In this document: piece by piece, positions 49,960-59,459 of the stretch | Numbering within the stretch: position 1 is the first letter of the stretch | Layout of the letters: each line of letters begins with the position of its first letter | Assembly: GCF_000429905.1 (NCBI RefSeq) | Contig: NZ_KE386982.1 | Location: 84,551 to 148,550 of the forward strand | Source: Desulfatibacillum aliphaticivorans DSM 15576 | Lineage (GTDB): Bacteria > Desulfobacterota > Desulfobacteria > Desulfobacterales > Desulfatibacillaceae | Direction of reading: 5' to 3' | DNA: 64,000 bases | Program-made: the position numbers and the translations under genes | The notes under the pieces: generated by a model | The model's database searches: none | The model's input: only the letters and a program-made list of their open reading frames with translations | Told to the model about the DNA's origin: nothing

Positions 49960-50482
49960 TGGGATGCCTCCAGGGCAGTAGCGCGGCTGGAACGATTGTA
50001 TTTTGAGTGCAATTAATTTTTGATGATTGAATGGTTTTAACGGAAATAACCCTAAGCGTCAATGATTAGGAAATGACGAGAAGAAATGAGACGCTGGATT
50101 CCCGATAGAAGCATTCGGGAATGACGATGGGGTTGCAGGGACTGCCCGACAGGTTCTGAGACAGGCAAAGACGCTGGATTCCTGCTTTCGCAGGAATGAC
50201 AGACGCCGTTAGGACAGGCACGGAGGCCTGTCGCTACAAAAAAGGAGTATCGTTTGCGGCTTGCGATGTTGTAATTTTGGTTGGAAGATGCTTTTCATGC
50301 CGGGTTTCGCAGGGGTTAAGCGCAACCCGTGTTTTGTTTAAGGCGCAATAGGTTATACACTCTCCATGCAACCGTTCACAGGCCCTGCGCGAAGCGCCAT
50401 TTAAGAAGTTTTGATCAAACTTTTTCAAAAGTTTGCCGCCGGAGGCTTGCTTTTATTTTCTTTTCCTTGCTTTGTACTTGTC
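49960..50482. other. Intergenic region with repeats
   Basis: No gene is supported in these 523 bases. They hold two dispersed palindromes: ATTCCCGA at 50098-50105 with TCGGGAAT at 50115-50122, and ATTCCTGC at 50178-50185 with GCAGGAAT at 50190-50197. Near 50415-50435 an AAACTTTTTCAAAAGTTT inverted repeat is followed by a Gly-Gly-like GCCGCCGGAGGC tract. It could act as a terminator for the leftward patatin gene. Confidence 0.6.
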
Positions 50483-51592
50483 TCAGTCAATTAGTTGCAC
50501 GGCGGTTTTGATGGCTCCTTTTTCGCTGAGGTCCAGGAAGTCCTGACCGAGCTTTTTACTCATTTTGGCGGCTTCTTTCCAGGCGGGCTGGCGGATATGG
50601 TCCTGATCCTGGAATCGGGAGAAATCCTTGCGGTCCGGGATGCGTCGGAAAGGCAGTTTGGCCACGAATTCCGGGGACGGCGCCAGGATGATTGTCCGGT
50701 CCATAATTTCGCCGTCGGCCCAGCGGGAGGTTCTTTTTTTATCGAACCATCCTCTGACTGCGTGGGGATAAAAATGAGGGTACAGGATAAATCCCTTGGA
50801 TTTCGGCTTCATGGGAAATGCGGGATGATAGTCCAGCAGGCCGCCGTCCCGGTACATACCCTGGGGGGCGCCGGGGATGTCCTTGACTCCGTGCATGATC
50901 AGGGGGATGGACCCGGTGGCCAGAAGGGCCTGGGAAAAGTTCCCCGTGTTCAGGGGCGTGAAGCTGGGCGGAAACTCCGAAAAATCCAGCACCGAATCCG
51001 TGGTGCGCGGATCGTGAAACACGGTGCGTTCGAAGACTTTGCCCTGGAGGCTGCGGCTGACGTAATTCAGGCCGAAGGCCCAGGCCATGCCGGCGATGAG
51101 CAACGGGGCCTCTTCCCGGGCCATGAGACCTTTGCACCGGACTGCGGAAAAGGAGAGCCTGCAATAGGGATGGGCGAGGATCTGATTGACGCCGTCCGAG
51201 CCCATGATGATTTCCATGATGCGCACGGACTCGTCGGATACGTCGCTGGCCGTGGGCCGGCCTTTGTAGCTCTGGCTGATGTAGGCGTCCTTAAGGCGGT
51301 CGAATGCGGCCGCGGAATCGTCCTGAGCCGCTGCGGTGAGCTTCCACGCGCCGATGGAAGTTCCCAGCAGTTCCAGAGGCTCGGTCCTGCCTGCAAACCA
51401 TTGCGAGAAAACCGCCGAATCCAGGCCGTACAGCACCAGCCATTTGGCGGCGCCGGACGCGCCCAGGACGGCGGAGATATCCGAGGGCTGCAGCCCGTTT
51501 TCGCGTATATGATCGTAAGCGGATTTTCCGGCTTGGACCAGCAGGTCGGCGCCGCCGCTTTTCATTGAGTGCGCAGATGATTTTTGAGCCAT
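50483..51592 (-). CDS. Patatin-like phospholipase family protein
   Basis: The 369-residue protein has the patatin layout. An oxyanion-hole-like LGASGAAKW lies at residues 43-51, the nucleophile elbow GTSIG with Ser79 at 77-81, and the catalytic Asp in MYRDGGLLDYHPAF near residue 249. The dyad Ser-Asp is therefore complete and acyl hydrolase activity on lipids is likely. The N-terminus has no signal peptide. The ATG has AAAGGAG upstream. It stands alone on the minus strand. Confidence 0.85.
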   Translation of the reverse strand: MAQKSSAHSMKSGGADLLVQAGKSAYDHIRENGLQPSDISAVLGASGAAKWLVLYGLDSAVFSQWFAGRTEPLELLGTSIGAWKLTAAAQDDSAAAFDRLKDAYISQSYKGRPTASDVSDESVRIMEIIMGSDGVNQILAHPYCRLSFSAVRCKGLMAREEAPLLIAGMAWAFGLNYVSRSLQGKVFERTVFHDPRTTDSVLDFSEFPPSFTPLNTGNFSQALLATGSIPLIMHGVKDIPGAPQGMYRDGGLLDYHPAFPMKPKSKGFILYPHFYPHAVRGWFDKKRTSRWADGEIMDRTIILAPSPEFVAKLPFRRIPDRKDFSRFQDQDHIRQPAWKEAAKMSKKLGQDFLDLSEKGAIKTAVQLID

Positions 51593-52024
51593 GGTTTGAT
51601 TCTCCTTTGGCCCAATGTCTTACAACAAATTTGTGAATAGTAAAACCGGCAGATTTTATTAATCGATTGGACGAATTAGGTCTATGCTCTTTTAGGAATA
51701 GCCAGCAATACTTATCCTTTGAAAAATATGTGGTTTTAGATACTTAGATATGCATTCCCACGCAAAGCATGGGAACGAGAAGGCCCATCGTATTTGGATA
51801 ATTGGATTTTTTTAGCCGAAAAAAAGATCTGTTTTAACTCAGAGTTTGCGGACGATCATCATTTAGGATTTCTTAATTTTTTTCAGGTCGCCCCTTTTGT
51901 TGCTTCGCAACCCGGCGCCGATACTGCTGTGCCAGGGCTACCCACGGCCTTTTAATTGAAAATTTTTTGGTTTCAGATACTTAAAACTGCATTCCCACAC
52001 AAAGCAAGGGAACGAAAGGCGGAG
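51593..52024. other. Intergenic region with two copies of a 47-bp repeat
   Basis: No gene in these 432 bases. Two direct repeats of 47 bp, at 51732-51778 and 51969-52015, begin GGTTT(T/C)AGATACTTA and end GGGAACGA, differing at about seven positions. Each contains a dyad TTCCCA ... TGGGAA. They resemble dispersed GTTCCCA...TGGGAAC repeats known from other bacterial chromosomes. Confidence 0.7.
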
Positions 52025-52717
52025 TCAGACTTCAAAATCAATGCCTTGTTTTTGAAGCAGGGCGTAGCGTTTTTTGTCGAACTGGTAAAGCTGGGCCGGG
52101 CGATAGTTTTCCTTGCGCACGTTTCCCGTGGGCGCCAGAACTCCGAATTTGAGGACCTTGCGGCGGAAGTTCCGCTTGTCTATGGAGCGGCCCAGGATGA
52201 TTTCGTAGGCCTGCTGCAGGTCGGACAAAGTGAACTCGTCGGGCAGCAATTCAATGCCCACGGGCTGCCAGCTGATTTTGCTCCGCAGGCGCTGGACGCC
52301 GGTTTTGATGATCTGGGCATGATCAAAGGCCAGGCCGGGCAATTCGTTGACATTCCACCAAATTGCCTTGGCGGCGTCGCTGCCTTCGTGAATCACAATG
52401 TGGCCCGGCTGCACCAGGCCCAGGAAGGCTGTTGAGATCACCCTGCCCCGAGGGTCGCGGCCGGGCGCGCCAAAGGTGTACAACTGCTCCATGTACGAAA
52501 GCCGGACGTTGGTCTCTTCCTGCAATTCCCGGATGACCGCGGCTTCCAGGTCCTCGTCCATTTCCACAAACCCGCCGGGCAAGGCCCAATTGCCTTTAAA
52601 AGGCTCCCGCGCCCTTTCAATCAGAAGGATCTTGAGGGCCGCCTCGTCAAAATCAATGCCAAAGACCACCGCGTCCACGGTATGGTCCGCCTTGGGGTAT
52701 TTGTAGGTGTACGCCAT
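52025..52717 (-). CDS. Nudix-type protein, probably an NrtR-like NAD regulator
   Basis: The 230-residue protein has an N-terminal Nudix fold with the box at residues 49-71: G49, E55, R63-E64, E67-E68, but Asn70 where the consensus has Gly. A C-terminal winged-helix part follows (FTLSDLQQAYEIILGRSIDK and NFRRKVLKFGVL). This two-part layout is that of NrtR, a repressor that senses ADP-ribose and controls NAD genes. It shares a strand and neighbourhood with nicotinamidase-like, nadE and pncB genes, which supports that role. The altered box position may weaken catalysis. Confidence 0.8.
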   Translation of the reverse strand: MAYTYKYPKADHTVDAVVFGIDFDEAALKILLIERAREPFKGNWALPGGFVEMDEDLEAAVIRELQEETNVRLSYMEQLYTFGAPGRDPRGRVISTAFLGLVQPGHIVIHEGSDAAKAIWWNVNELPGLAFDHAQIIKTGVQRLRSKISWQPVGIELLPDEFTLSDLQQAYEIILGRSIDKRNFRRKVLKFGVLAPTGNVRKENYRPAQLYQFDKKRYALLQKQGIDFEV

Positions 52718-52913
52718 GCCTATTTTGCTCTTCCGCCTGAGTTTTCATGTTGATCGCCTTGCATTGTTTTACTGTACACCTTTTCGTTTCCGGCGCCAAG
52801 AGCGCGTCCTTGGTCATAGAAAGAGGACTCGTCCGGTTCATAAAAAAAGGCCCGTTCCGCCTTTGATTCCGCGGCGCAACGGGCCTTTGATTGTTTTCGG
52901 GGATGAGAGCCGG

Positions 52914-53735
52914 TTAGGCGCTCCGCATCATAAAATCCTTTGCCAGGGCGGTTTTCATGCCTTTTTTGACCAGATCCTCGAACACCCGGGCCAGCTTGTC
53001 GCTGAACAAGGTGGTTCCCGGCGGATCGGGCACCGGGCTGGACGCGTCGATGATCCACACCATTTTGCGGATGTATTTGGGATCGCTGAAATAATCCGCA
53101 ATGTCCGCCACGGTGTTCATGACGCAATGGGTGGCCGCCTCTCCCGCCAATAGGATTTCGTCCGCCTCTTCCAGGGTTTTGATCAGATCCTGATTCACCT
53201 GGGTCGAGGGATCGTTGGGATCCGGCACCTCGGCCTTGACCGCCGAAAAATGCTCGGTCCAGGGATTATCGCCCTTGGTCACAAAACTGGCGTTAACGCC
53301 CTGGGCCTCCCACTCGTGGATGGCCTCCGCCAGCACCGGCGTGATGTTATGGCCGCCGTCGCCGATGAGGCAGTGCTCCGGCCAAATGGTGTGGGGGTAT
53401 CTGCCCGCCGCTTCCAAGGCTCGCAAATACTCCAGGCTGCGCTCCTGAAAATCCGGATTGGCCGCGGCCCAGCGTCCGGCCTCCACGTCCTCCGAACTGA
53501 TGAGGGTGAAAGGCTGCGGGTTTTCTCCCTGGGCGTTCTTCCACCAGATGGGGTGGGAGATATCCACCTTTTTATGGCTGTCCAGGGTCACGTGAATATG
53601 GTCTATTTCGTCCTTGATGCGGACAATCATGTCCGCCAGGCGTTTCATGTCTTCTTCCGCGCCCGGAACGTAAAGGTTTCCGTTGGGATCGCAAAAATCA
53701 TTCTGGGGGTCGATGATGAGCAAGTGTCTTTTCAT
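52914..53735 (-). CDS. Nicotinamidase/isochorismatase-family cysteine hydrolase
   Basis: The 273-residue product has the nicotinamidase residues: Asp9 in LLIIDPQNDF, a metal triad Asp52, His54 and His61 in TLDSHKKVDISH, and the nucleophile Cys in GEAATHCVMNTV. It would convert nicotinamide to nicotinate for NAD salvage by pncB. It is longer than typical PncA (around 210 residues), with extra sequence in the middle, so a different amide substrate is possible. The ATG has GGGAGG upstream; it starts 2 nt after the broken nadE. Confidence 0.85.
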   Translation of the reverse strand: MKRHLLIIDPQNDFCDPNGNLYVPGAEEDMKRLADMIVRIKDEIDHIHVTLDSHKKVDISHPIWWKNAQGENPQPFTLISSEDVEAGRWAAANPDFQERSLEYLRALEAAGRYPHTIWPEHCLIGDGGHNITPVLAEAIHEWEAQGVNASFVTKGDNPWTEHFSAVKAEVPDPNDPSTQVNQDLIKTLEEADEILLAGEAATHCVMNTVADIADYFSDPKYIRKMVWIIDASSPVPDPPGTTLFSDKLARVFEDLVKKGMKTALAKDFMMRSA

Positions 53736-53737
53736 GG

Positions 53738-54679
53738 TTATTCCTCCCTTTGCCTCGCCTTAAGCCGGATAATTTCAGCCCTGAGTTCAGCCAGTTCCAG
53801 GTCAAATCCTCCCGAAAGAATGGGAAACCGGCACCATGTCTTGGGATCGAGGTTTTCGTCGTCTACATGGAATGACGGGGCGTAACGCTCCCTTTTCCAT
53901 TGGTTTCTGCTCCACAGTGTGAAAAATTTTTCTATCCACTGATAAATCTGCTCTTCCGGCGTATCGGAAAGCGCAGCGCAGGTTTTAAAAAAGGCTTCCG
54001 TGGGCCCTTGCTTGTCCCGGATGGCCTGCAGCCACACGCCGGGCGCCGGGTCCGGGCCTGGATGTTCTGCAGCCCGATGTCGTCCTGCTCCCAGGTCAGG
54101 GCGCGGCCTACGGCGTGCTCGATCATGCTGCGGTATCCCGCTGCCAGAGGCTCCACGTCCAGGTTGTAAAAAGTCGCGCCCAAACTTGCAGCGACCCGCC
54201 TGGCTGCGTTTTGCGAGGCTTTGGACGAGTTTTCCGTGGCCTGGTACACGCATATAAGCAGGCGCTCCACCATATAGTCAATGGGGTCGTTGGGCTTCAG
54301 GCCGGGAACGCCTAATTTTTTGACGAATTTCTCCGGCCAAATGCTGTTTGGGGACAAGCCCCAGGATCTTGCCGCCGGCCAGGACCGCGGCGCAGTTGTA
54401 AACCGCTTTTCGATGCAGGACCGGCAGTCCAACGATGACAACTATACTGGACGTTTCCCGGGCCGGGGCGACTAAAAAGCGTTGGGCGCGGTCCTGCACA
54501 AAGGGAGCGGAAAAGGCGTCTTCGCAGCCCTAGCCGGTGATGCATAACTCGGGCAACAGAAGGAAATTGGCCCTAACCGTTTCAGCCTGGCTAGCGGCCG
54601 TGCAAATTCGGGCCATATCGCCTTTCCAATCCAAGGGCGTATGGTTCAGGCTCGCCGCTGCTAGGCGTATGATTTTCAT
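53738..54679 (-). pseudogene. nadE: Broken glutamine-dependent NAD synthetase
   Basis: The frame from ATG 54679 reads MKIIRLAAASLNHTPLDWKG, a NadE nitrilase-domain start, but hits an in-frame TAG at 54530-54532 where ITG-Y-GCEDAF is expected. The same frame continues to KILGLVPKQHLAGE. After a large deletion another frame gives YMVERLLICVYQATENSSKA and DDIGLQNIQARTR. After a second deletion a third frame gives RNQWKRERYAPSFHVDDENL and DPKTWCRFPIL. The ATP-binding SGGxDS segment is absent. About 310 of the usual 650 codons remain. It sits between pncB and the nicotinamidase-like gene. Confidence 0.9.
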
Positions 54680-54714
54680 GACAGCCTCCTTGTAAGTGAA
54701 GCCAAATCCTTAAC

Positions 54715-56139
54715 CTAAGCGCTCAACCCCGGCATTTGCCGGCGGCGCAAAAACTCCATGCGCTCGGCCGTGGCCCTGCTGAACCCCACGGGCGCCAGAT
54801 CCGGCTCGGCGGGAAGCTCCGAGCTTTTAAGCGGCCCGTATCCTTCGGGGAAGTCCTCTCCAGCCTGGCCGATAAGCCCGATTTCGCCCCGGCCGCCGTT
54901 TCTGCGAAAAATCATGGGCACGCCAGGCACGGTGGTCTTTTCCGGCGCGCTGAACTTCATGACCGGCTCCCCGGCCGTCTGGGAGAGCTTGTAAACCGCG
55001 GACACCCGGTCCCGGGTGAGATCGTCCAAGGCGGGCCTGCCCACCAGATACCCGCCGGCCCCGTAAAACCGCCTTTCAGGGGGGACGCCCAGCTTTTCGG
55101 CGAATTCTTCCAGGCCCCGGACCTTATCCGCGTCCATGGAATCCATGAACACATAGGCCGGATTCACGCCCGCCTTGACGAATCGCCGCAACTGCTCCTT
55201 TTGATCTCCCGAGTCGAACCGGACCGAACAGGGTTGATCCGGATTTTCCCGCATCACCGCAATGGCGGCCGGAATGCCGGTGCGAACTGCGTCATAAGTA
55301 TCGAACAGGTAGCTGGGCGCCTGGGGCCGCATGTCCCGGATGGCGCGAAAGCCGGCCTGATCGCTTCCCCAGCGCTGCTGATGCTCATGCCCGGCCGTGC
55401 CCACGGGAACCATGCCAAGCTCCCTGGCCAGGCAGACGTCGGAGGTTTGGGTCAGCCCGGCCTCTTGGCAGGCTTCCAAGGCAAGCCGGTGCATGGACAT
55501 GCAGGTTGCGCCCCGCATGCCAACCTCAAAAAGCCGGCGTCCCTGGCCGCTCACCGCCTTGCTTAAAGCCCTTGCGTTGACCAGCACCCGCTCCTTGTAC
55601 TTCCGGTCCACCTGGATGACGGGATTGAAAACGCCGCAAGCCTCCAGGGTAAGCCCGGCGATGATCGCTTCGTCCTCGCATGTGCATGTGAAATCCCGGC
55701 GCTTGGCAAGCAAGGCTTCCGCCGCAATCTGGATGGGGTATTGCAGCCAGATGACCAAAGGCTCCAGCCAGGAAACCAGAAAGGACGGCCCGGTGACCGT
55801 CAGGATGGGCTCCCTTTCCCGCACCCAACTTCCCCGGGGAGCTGCGTGGATTTCCGGCTCGGCCTCCAGGGCCTTTTTCATGGCGGGAGTCAGGCCGTAC
55901 CCGGCTTCGGCCAGATACGCTTCTTCTTTCGCAGCAGGCGCAGGAGGGATCATGGCCCGGACCGCCCGGGCAAGGTCAAAGGGGATGAAGTACCATCCCG
56001 GCCTGCGGAAGGAGAGGTAAAAGGTCTCCTTTCTCAAGGGGAAGCCCGCCTGCCCCATGGCGAATTTATATCCGTCGGTCATGAGCAGGTTGGGCTTTTT
56101 GTTTTCGAGCATTGTTTGGACTATTTTTTGGGCGTTCAT
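54715..56139 (-). CDS. pncB: Nicotinate phosphoribosyltransferase
   Basis: The 474-residue enzyme makes nicotinate mononucleotide in NAD salvage. Supporting segments are LLMTDGYKFAMGQAGF near the start, RDFTCTCEDEAIIAGL, SVRFDSGDQKEQLRRFVKAG, FMDSMDADKVRGLEEFAEKL and GAGGYLVGRPALDDLTRDRV. The ATG has GAGGAG upstream. Its promoter region carries a 23-bp palindrome, and its strand and neighbours match an NAD-salvage operon in which nadE has decayed. Confidence 0.9.
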   Translation of the reverse strand: MNAQKIVQTMLENKKPNLLMTDGYKFAMGQAGFPLRKETFYLSFRRPGWYFIPFDLARAVRAMIPPAPAAKEEAYLAEAGYGLTPAMKKALEAEPEIHAAPRGSWVREREPILTVTGPSFLVSWLEPLVIWLQYPIQIAAEALLAKRRDFTCTCEDEAIIAGLTLEACGVFNPVIQVDRKYKERVLVNARALSKAVSGQGRRLFEVGMRGATCMSMHRLALEACQEAGLTQTSDVCLARELGMVPVGTAGHEHQQRWGSDQAGFRAIRDMRPQAPSYLFDTYDAVRTGIPAAIAVMRENPDQPCSVRFDSGDQKEQLRRFVKAGVNPAYVFMDSMDADKVRGLEEFAEKLGVPPERRFYGAGGYLVGRPALDDLTRDRVSAVYKLSQTAGEPVMKFSAPEKTTVPGVPMIFRRNGGRGEIGLIGQAGEDFPEGYGPLKSSELPAEPDLAPVGFSRATAERMEFLRRRQMPGLSA

Positions 56140-56161
56140 CGGCTTTCTCCTCGCTTTGTGT

Positions 56162-56195
56162 CTTAGTGTGTATCAAACACTAAGTTGGGCGTCAA
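56162..56195 (-). promoter_or_regulatory. pncB promoter with palindromic operator
   Basis: CTTAGTGT (56162-56169), 7 nt, ACACTAAG (56177-56184) form a perfect 8-bp dyad about 20 nt upstream of the pncB ATG. On the minus strand a -35 box TTGACG (56190-56195) and a -10-like TACACA (56167-56172) are 17 nt apart, so the dyad covers the spacer and the -10. The Nudix/winged-helix gene at 52 kb is the obvious candidate repressor. Confidence 0.72.
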
Positions 56196-56270
56196 GAAAA
56201 AAATGAGGCTTTTCGCCAAGCAGGAGGACGGATAGGGCTTAAGAGAGGATAAAATTACCTGATTTTACAA

Positions 56271-58001
56271 TCAATACATGGCGAAACTCTTTTTTTCGTC
56301 GGGAAAGGCTTTATCCGAAGGCCCGGAGTAGGCCCAGGAGTCGCAGGCGGAGTTGGGGTCCAGGGCGGCTTTGATCTGCTTGATGAACAGGTGATAGTCG
56401 CCGCAGTGGGGGCCGAAAAGCTCGTTCATGGGGCCTCCGAATGCGCCCAGAGGAAGACCCAGGGCGTTATCGACGGCGCCTTGGGCGCCGGCCTCCACGA
56501 TTTCCTGCACGGCCTGGACCGATTCCTCTTTATGGGAGGAAAACAGGCCGATGCCTTCCAGATAGCCCAGGTGGCCGGATTCAAAGGTTCCGCCGCAGCC
56601 GAGATCGGCGCCGTCAGCCACGATTGCCCCCTGGTCAATGGCGGGCTGCTTGATTTTTGCGATGAAGTCGCTTTGTTCAAAGCCCAGGTCCCAGGTGTCA
56701 AAGGAGCCTACGGACGTAAACATGCAGGAGGAGGGACGAAAGCAGCCTTGCACGTTGTTAACGTGGCGGAGCAGGAGTTGGAACATGCTGCTTTGCATTT
56801 TTTTCCGGGTTTGCTTTGGGATGGGCACGGCGTCCAGCATTTCCTGCAGCAGGGGAATTTTTGAGGCCAGGGCCAGGGGATTGTCAAAGACTTTGGCCAA
56901 AGGCTTCAGGAGGGGAAGCAGACTTGCGGGCGGGTCCAAAAGGGGAACCCTGAGCCCGTGGTTTTCCTTGGTTATCTGCTTGAGGGCCTTGACCTTCCAT
57001 TCAAACTCCCGCTGGGAATGGCCGTGGACACAGACCACCAGGGCGAACTGGACGACTTTTTGAAACAAGCCGGTCTCCCAGATTTTTTTCAGGGTGAGGT
57101 TGTCGTCCGTAAAGCCCATGGACATGAAAAAGGCGGGCAGGCGAAAGTCCGCATAATTGCATTCGGCCTCGCCCAGTTGATACCCTGCATCGCATATGTT
57201 TTGCTTGGAGGGAAAGGTCAGCACAAAAAATTCGGTCTTGGGCAAGGGAGTTTCCAGGAAGTATCGCGGCGACTTGCCCGAGTGCTCCACCTTTTCAGGG
57301 CCGTCCCAGCGGTAGAGCTTGACACCGCATTTGGTGAAGGTTCCCAGGCTGCCGAAGGTGCCGTGAAAGCCTCGAATCAAGCCACGGACGCCCGGGCCGG
57401 GGCCGTCCATGCAAAACCAGCCCTTGCCCTCCCCCGCGCTGCCGAATTTTACGATCTCGCCTTTGGGCGTCACCCATTCCAGACCCATGAGGTTCCGGGC
57501 CGAATAGCCCATGGACGCGCCGGACAGGCCGTATCCCCAGGCCGCGGCGGCGGAGGCCAGAACCGAGTGGTTGCTTCCGCAGGAAACCACGTGCACGTTC
57601 AGGCCCTGCTTCCACAATTCGGTCTGCAGGTCGATGGCGCGCACGTAAGGCTCAATGACGGCGATCTGATTTTTTGCGTCTATATCGATGATTCTATCCA
57701 TGCGCTTCAGGTCCAAAAGGATGGTCTTGCGTGACCCGGCTGCGCTGGAGGCGATCCAACCCGTGGAAAAGGACTTGATCATGAAGTCGTGGCGATTGCA
57801 AAATTGCGTGACCTTGGCGACTTCCCCGGCGGTTTTAGGCATGACCACAGCCGCCGGCCTCGGCGCCCAAACCTCGCGCTCCGGGTTCAGGGAGGAGGAA
57901 TTGTACCACACCGCATAGGCGTCTCGAATGCACTCGTCCGCGTTGGCCCATTCCGGGCCCACAATGTCCTGCAATTCCTGGAGTTGGTCTTGATTCAGCA
58001 T
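56271..58001 (-). CDS. FAD-binding oxidoreductase, GlcD-like (first FAD subunit)
   Basis: The 576-residue protein is of the FAD-linked oxidase type used for D-2-hydroxy acids. The FAD-binding part includes WAPRPAAVVMPKTAGEVAKV, CNRHDFMIKSFSTGW, and SCGSNHSVLASAAAAWGYG with MGYSARNLMGLEWVTPKGEI. The C-terminus contains GTFESGHLGYLEGIGLF. I use the ATG at 58001 rather than the longer frame to 58148. It is the last of three leftward genes whose products probably form a membrane-linked or soluble dehydrogenase complex. Confidence 0.82.
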   Translation of the reverse strand: MLNQDQLQELQDIVGPEWANADECIRDAYAVWYNSSSLNPEREVWAPRPAAVVMPKTAGEVAKVTQFCNRHDFMIKSFSTGWIASSAAGSRKTILLDLKRMDRIIDIDAKNQIAVIEPYVRAIDLQTELWKQGLNVHVVSCGSNHSVLASAAAAWGYGLSGASMGYSARNLMGLEWVTPKGEIVKFGSAGEGKGWFCMDGPGPGVRGLIRGFHGTFGSLGTFTKCGVKLYRWDGPEKVEHSGKSPRYFLETPLPKTEFFVLTFPSKQNICDAGYQLGEAECNYADFRLPAFFMSMGFTDDNLTLKKIWETGLFQKVVQFALVVCVHGHSQREFEWKVKALKQITKENHGLRVPLLDPPASLLPLLKPLAKVFDNPLALASKIPLLQEMLDAVPIPKQTRKKMQSSMFQLLLRHVNNVQGCFRPSSCMFTSVGSFDTWDLGFEQSDFIAKIKQPAIDQGAIVADGADLGCGGTFESGHLGYLEGIGLFSSHKEESVQAVQEIVEAGAQGAVDNALGLPLGAFGGPMNELFGPHCGDYHLFIKQIKAALDPNSACDSWAYSGPSDKAFPDEKKSFAMY

Positions 58002-58002
58002 G

Positions 58003-59457
58003 TTATGTTTCCTTATTCCAGAAGCCCAGGAGGCCTTCCGGATCGAAGAGGTCCTGGGCCAGGTCGATGAGCTTGTCCTGGCCGGAATTGACTCCGGTTG
58101 CAAAAGCCCGGGCCGCGCCGTAGGGCCTGGAAAAATAAGCGCCTGCATTGAAGAGTCTGCGGCAAAGGTCCTGCTCCAGGGATTTCATGACGGAAACCTC
58201 TTTTGCATCCGCCGGGTTAAAAGGAAGCATCAATTCAAAATGACAGGCATGGTTCTGCACCACAGGTTGTATGTATAAGCCCCCCGAATCCCTGTTCACG
58301 CCCGCCCGGTCCAGGGCTTCGTGAAAGACTTCCAAGAACTTGGGCGCTTGATCCAGGGTGGATAAAAATATAACGGACAGGCAATGCCCTTTGAGGCCAT
58401 GCCGCCAATCTTGCGGGCCGCACACGGAGGTTGACGTTTGAAAGAAATCCGTGGCGGAGACATCGCCCAGGCCTTCTTCCAGGGCCAGGCTGTTTTGACG
58501 GGCCATGTCCCAAATGTCGGCCTTCTGGTATTCCAATCTCTCTTTAGGAAGGCGTTCGAATCCGGCGATGTTCTGCAAACATACGAACTCGGGCAGGCCT
58601 TTTCGGATTTGGTCGAAATCGTCCGACGCATCATGGCTCATGAGCATGGCGGCGGCCGTACGGTTGAGGAGAAAGGCGTGCTCTCCCAGCCAGGGCCGCT
58701 GCACGGCGTAGACGTAGGGGATGAGGCTGTCCAAATCGCCGCCCAGGAAATAGGATTCCTGAACCGACGGGGCCAGTTCGGTGCGCAGGCTGATCCAGGT
58801 TGCCACGCCAAAGCGCCCCTGGCCGCCCATGACCACCCGCTGAAAGTCGGACTGGCCCGGCCCCAGGGGGGATTTTTGCGCGCCCTTGGATTTGCGCTGG
58901 GCTTCCAAGGAGCCGGGGCCTCCGGCTGCGCCCGTGCGAAAAAGGCGTCCGTTTCCGAACACGATCTCCGTGCTGGCCACCGGGTCCTGGTAATCCCATT
59001 GCTTGTTGGGCCAAGTGGAGGGCTCGCGATCCAAGACAGCCGCCAGCACGCTTTTTCCGCTCCGGGGCGCCAGGGGCGTGGGCAGGGTCATGCCGTGGGG
59101 CTTAAGCGCCTCCTGCAACTGGCCGTAAGTCACGCCCGGCTGGACGATGCACACCCGGTTTCGGCGGTTGATCCAAAGAATTTCATTCCAATGGGAAAGA
59201 TCCATGGCGACATGGGGCTCCTTGCGTTGGATGCCGCCCCTGATGTGGGGGCCGATGGACGAGACAGGCGCCATTTGGATTTTTTGGGTCTTTAACAAGG
59301 CCTGAAGGCTGGAAACGTCCTTGGGGCGAACCACGCCCGCGGAAGGAGCGCATTCCTCCAGGAGAGGGTTATTTACGCTATAGTTTGACAAAACCTGAGG
59401 ATCGTCCTCGACGCCGCCGGAAAACCCGGGAGCGGCTGCAATGCATTCTTTATCCAT
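58003..59457 (-). CDS. FAD-binding oxidoreductase (second FAD subunit)
   Basis: A 484-residue paralogue of the downstream gene, with the PCMH-type FAD fold: VVRPKDVSSLQALLKTQKIQ, RRNRVCIVQPGVTYGQLQEA, GMTLPTPLAPRSGKSVLAAV and a C-terminal LIDLAQDLFDPEGLLGFWN. The start at 59457 has GGAGGG about 7 nt upstream and follows the Fe-S gene stop after 2 nt; the frame open to 59598 overlaps that gene. It is tightly coupled to both neighbours. Substrate unknown; aromatic or aliphatic hydroxy acids or alkyl-substituted phenols are possible. Confidence 0.8.
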   Translation of the reverse strand: MDKECIAAAPGFSGGVEDDPQVLSNYSVNNPLLEECAPSAGVVRPKDVSSLQALLKTQKIQMAPVSSIGPHIRGGIQRKEPHVAMDLSHWNEILWINRRNRVCIVQPGVTYGQLQEALKPHGMTLPTPLAPRSGKSVLAAVLDREPSTWPNKQWDYQDPVASTEIVFGNGRLFRTGAAGGPGSLEAQRKSKGAQKSPLGPGQSDFQRVVMGGQGRFGVATWISLRTELAPSVQESYFLGGDLDSLIPYVYAVQRPWLGEHAFLLNRTAAAMLMSHDASDDFDQIRKGLPEFVCLQNIAGFERLPKERLEYQKADIWDMARQNSLALEEGLGDVSATDFFQTSTSVCGPQDWRHGLKGHCLSVIFLSTLDQAPKFLEVFHEALDRAGVNRDSGGLYIQPVVQNHACHFELMLPFNPADAKEVSVMKSLEQDLCRRLFNAGAYFSRPYGAARAFATGVNSGQDKLIDLAQDLFDPEGLLGFWNKET

Positions 59458-59459
59458 GA

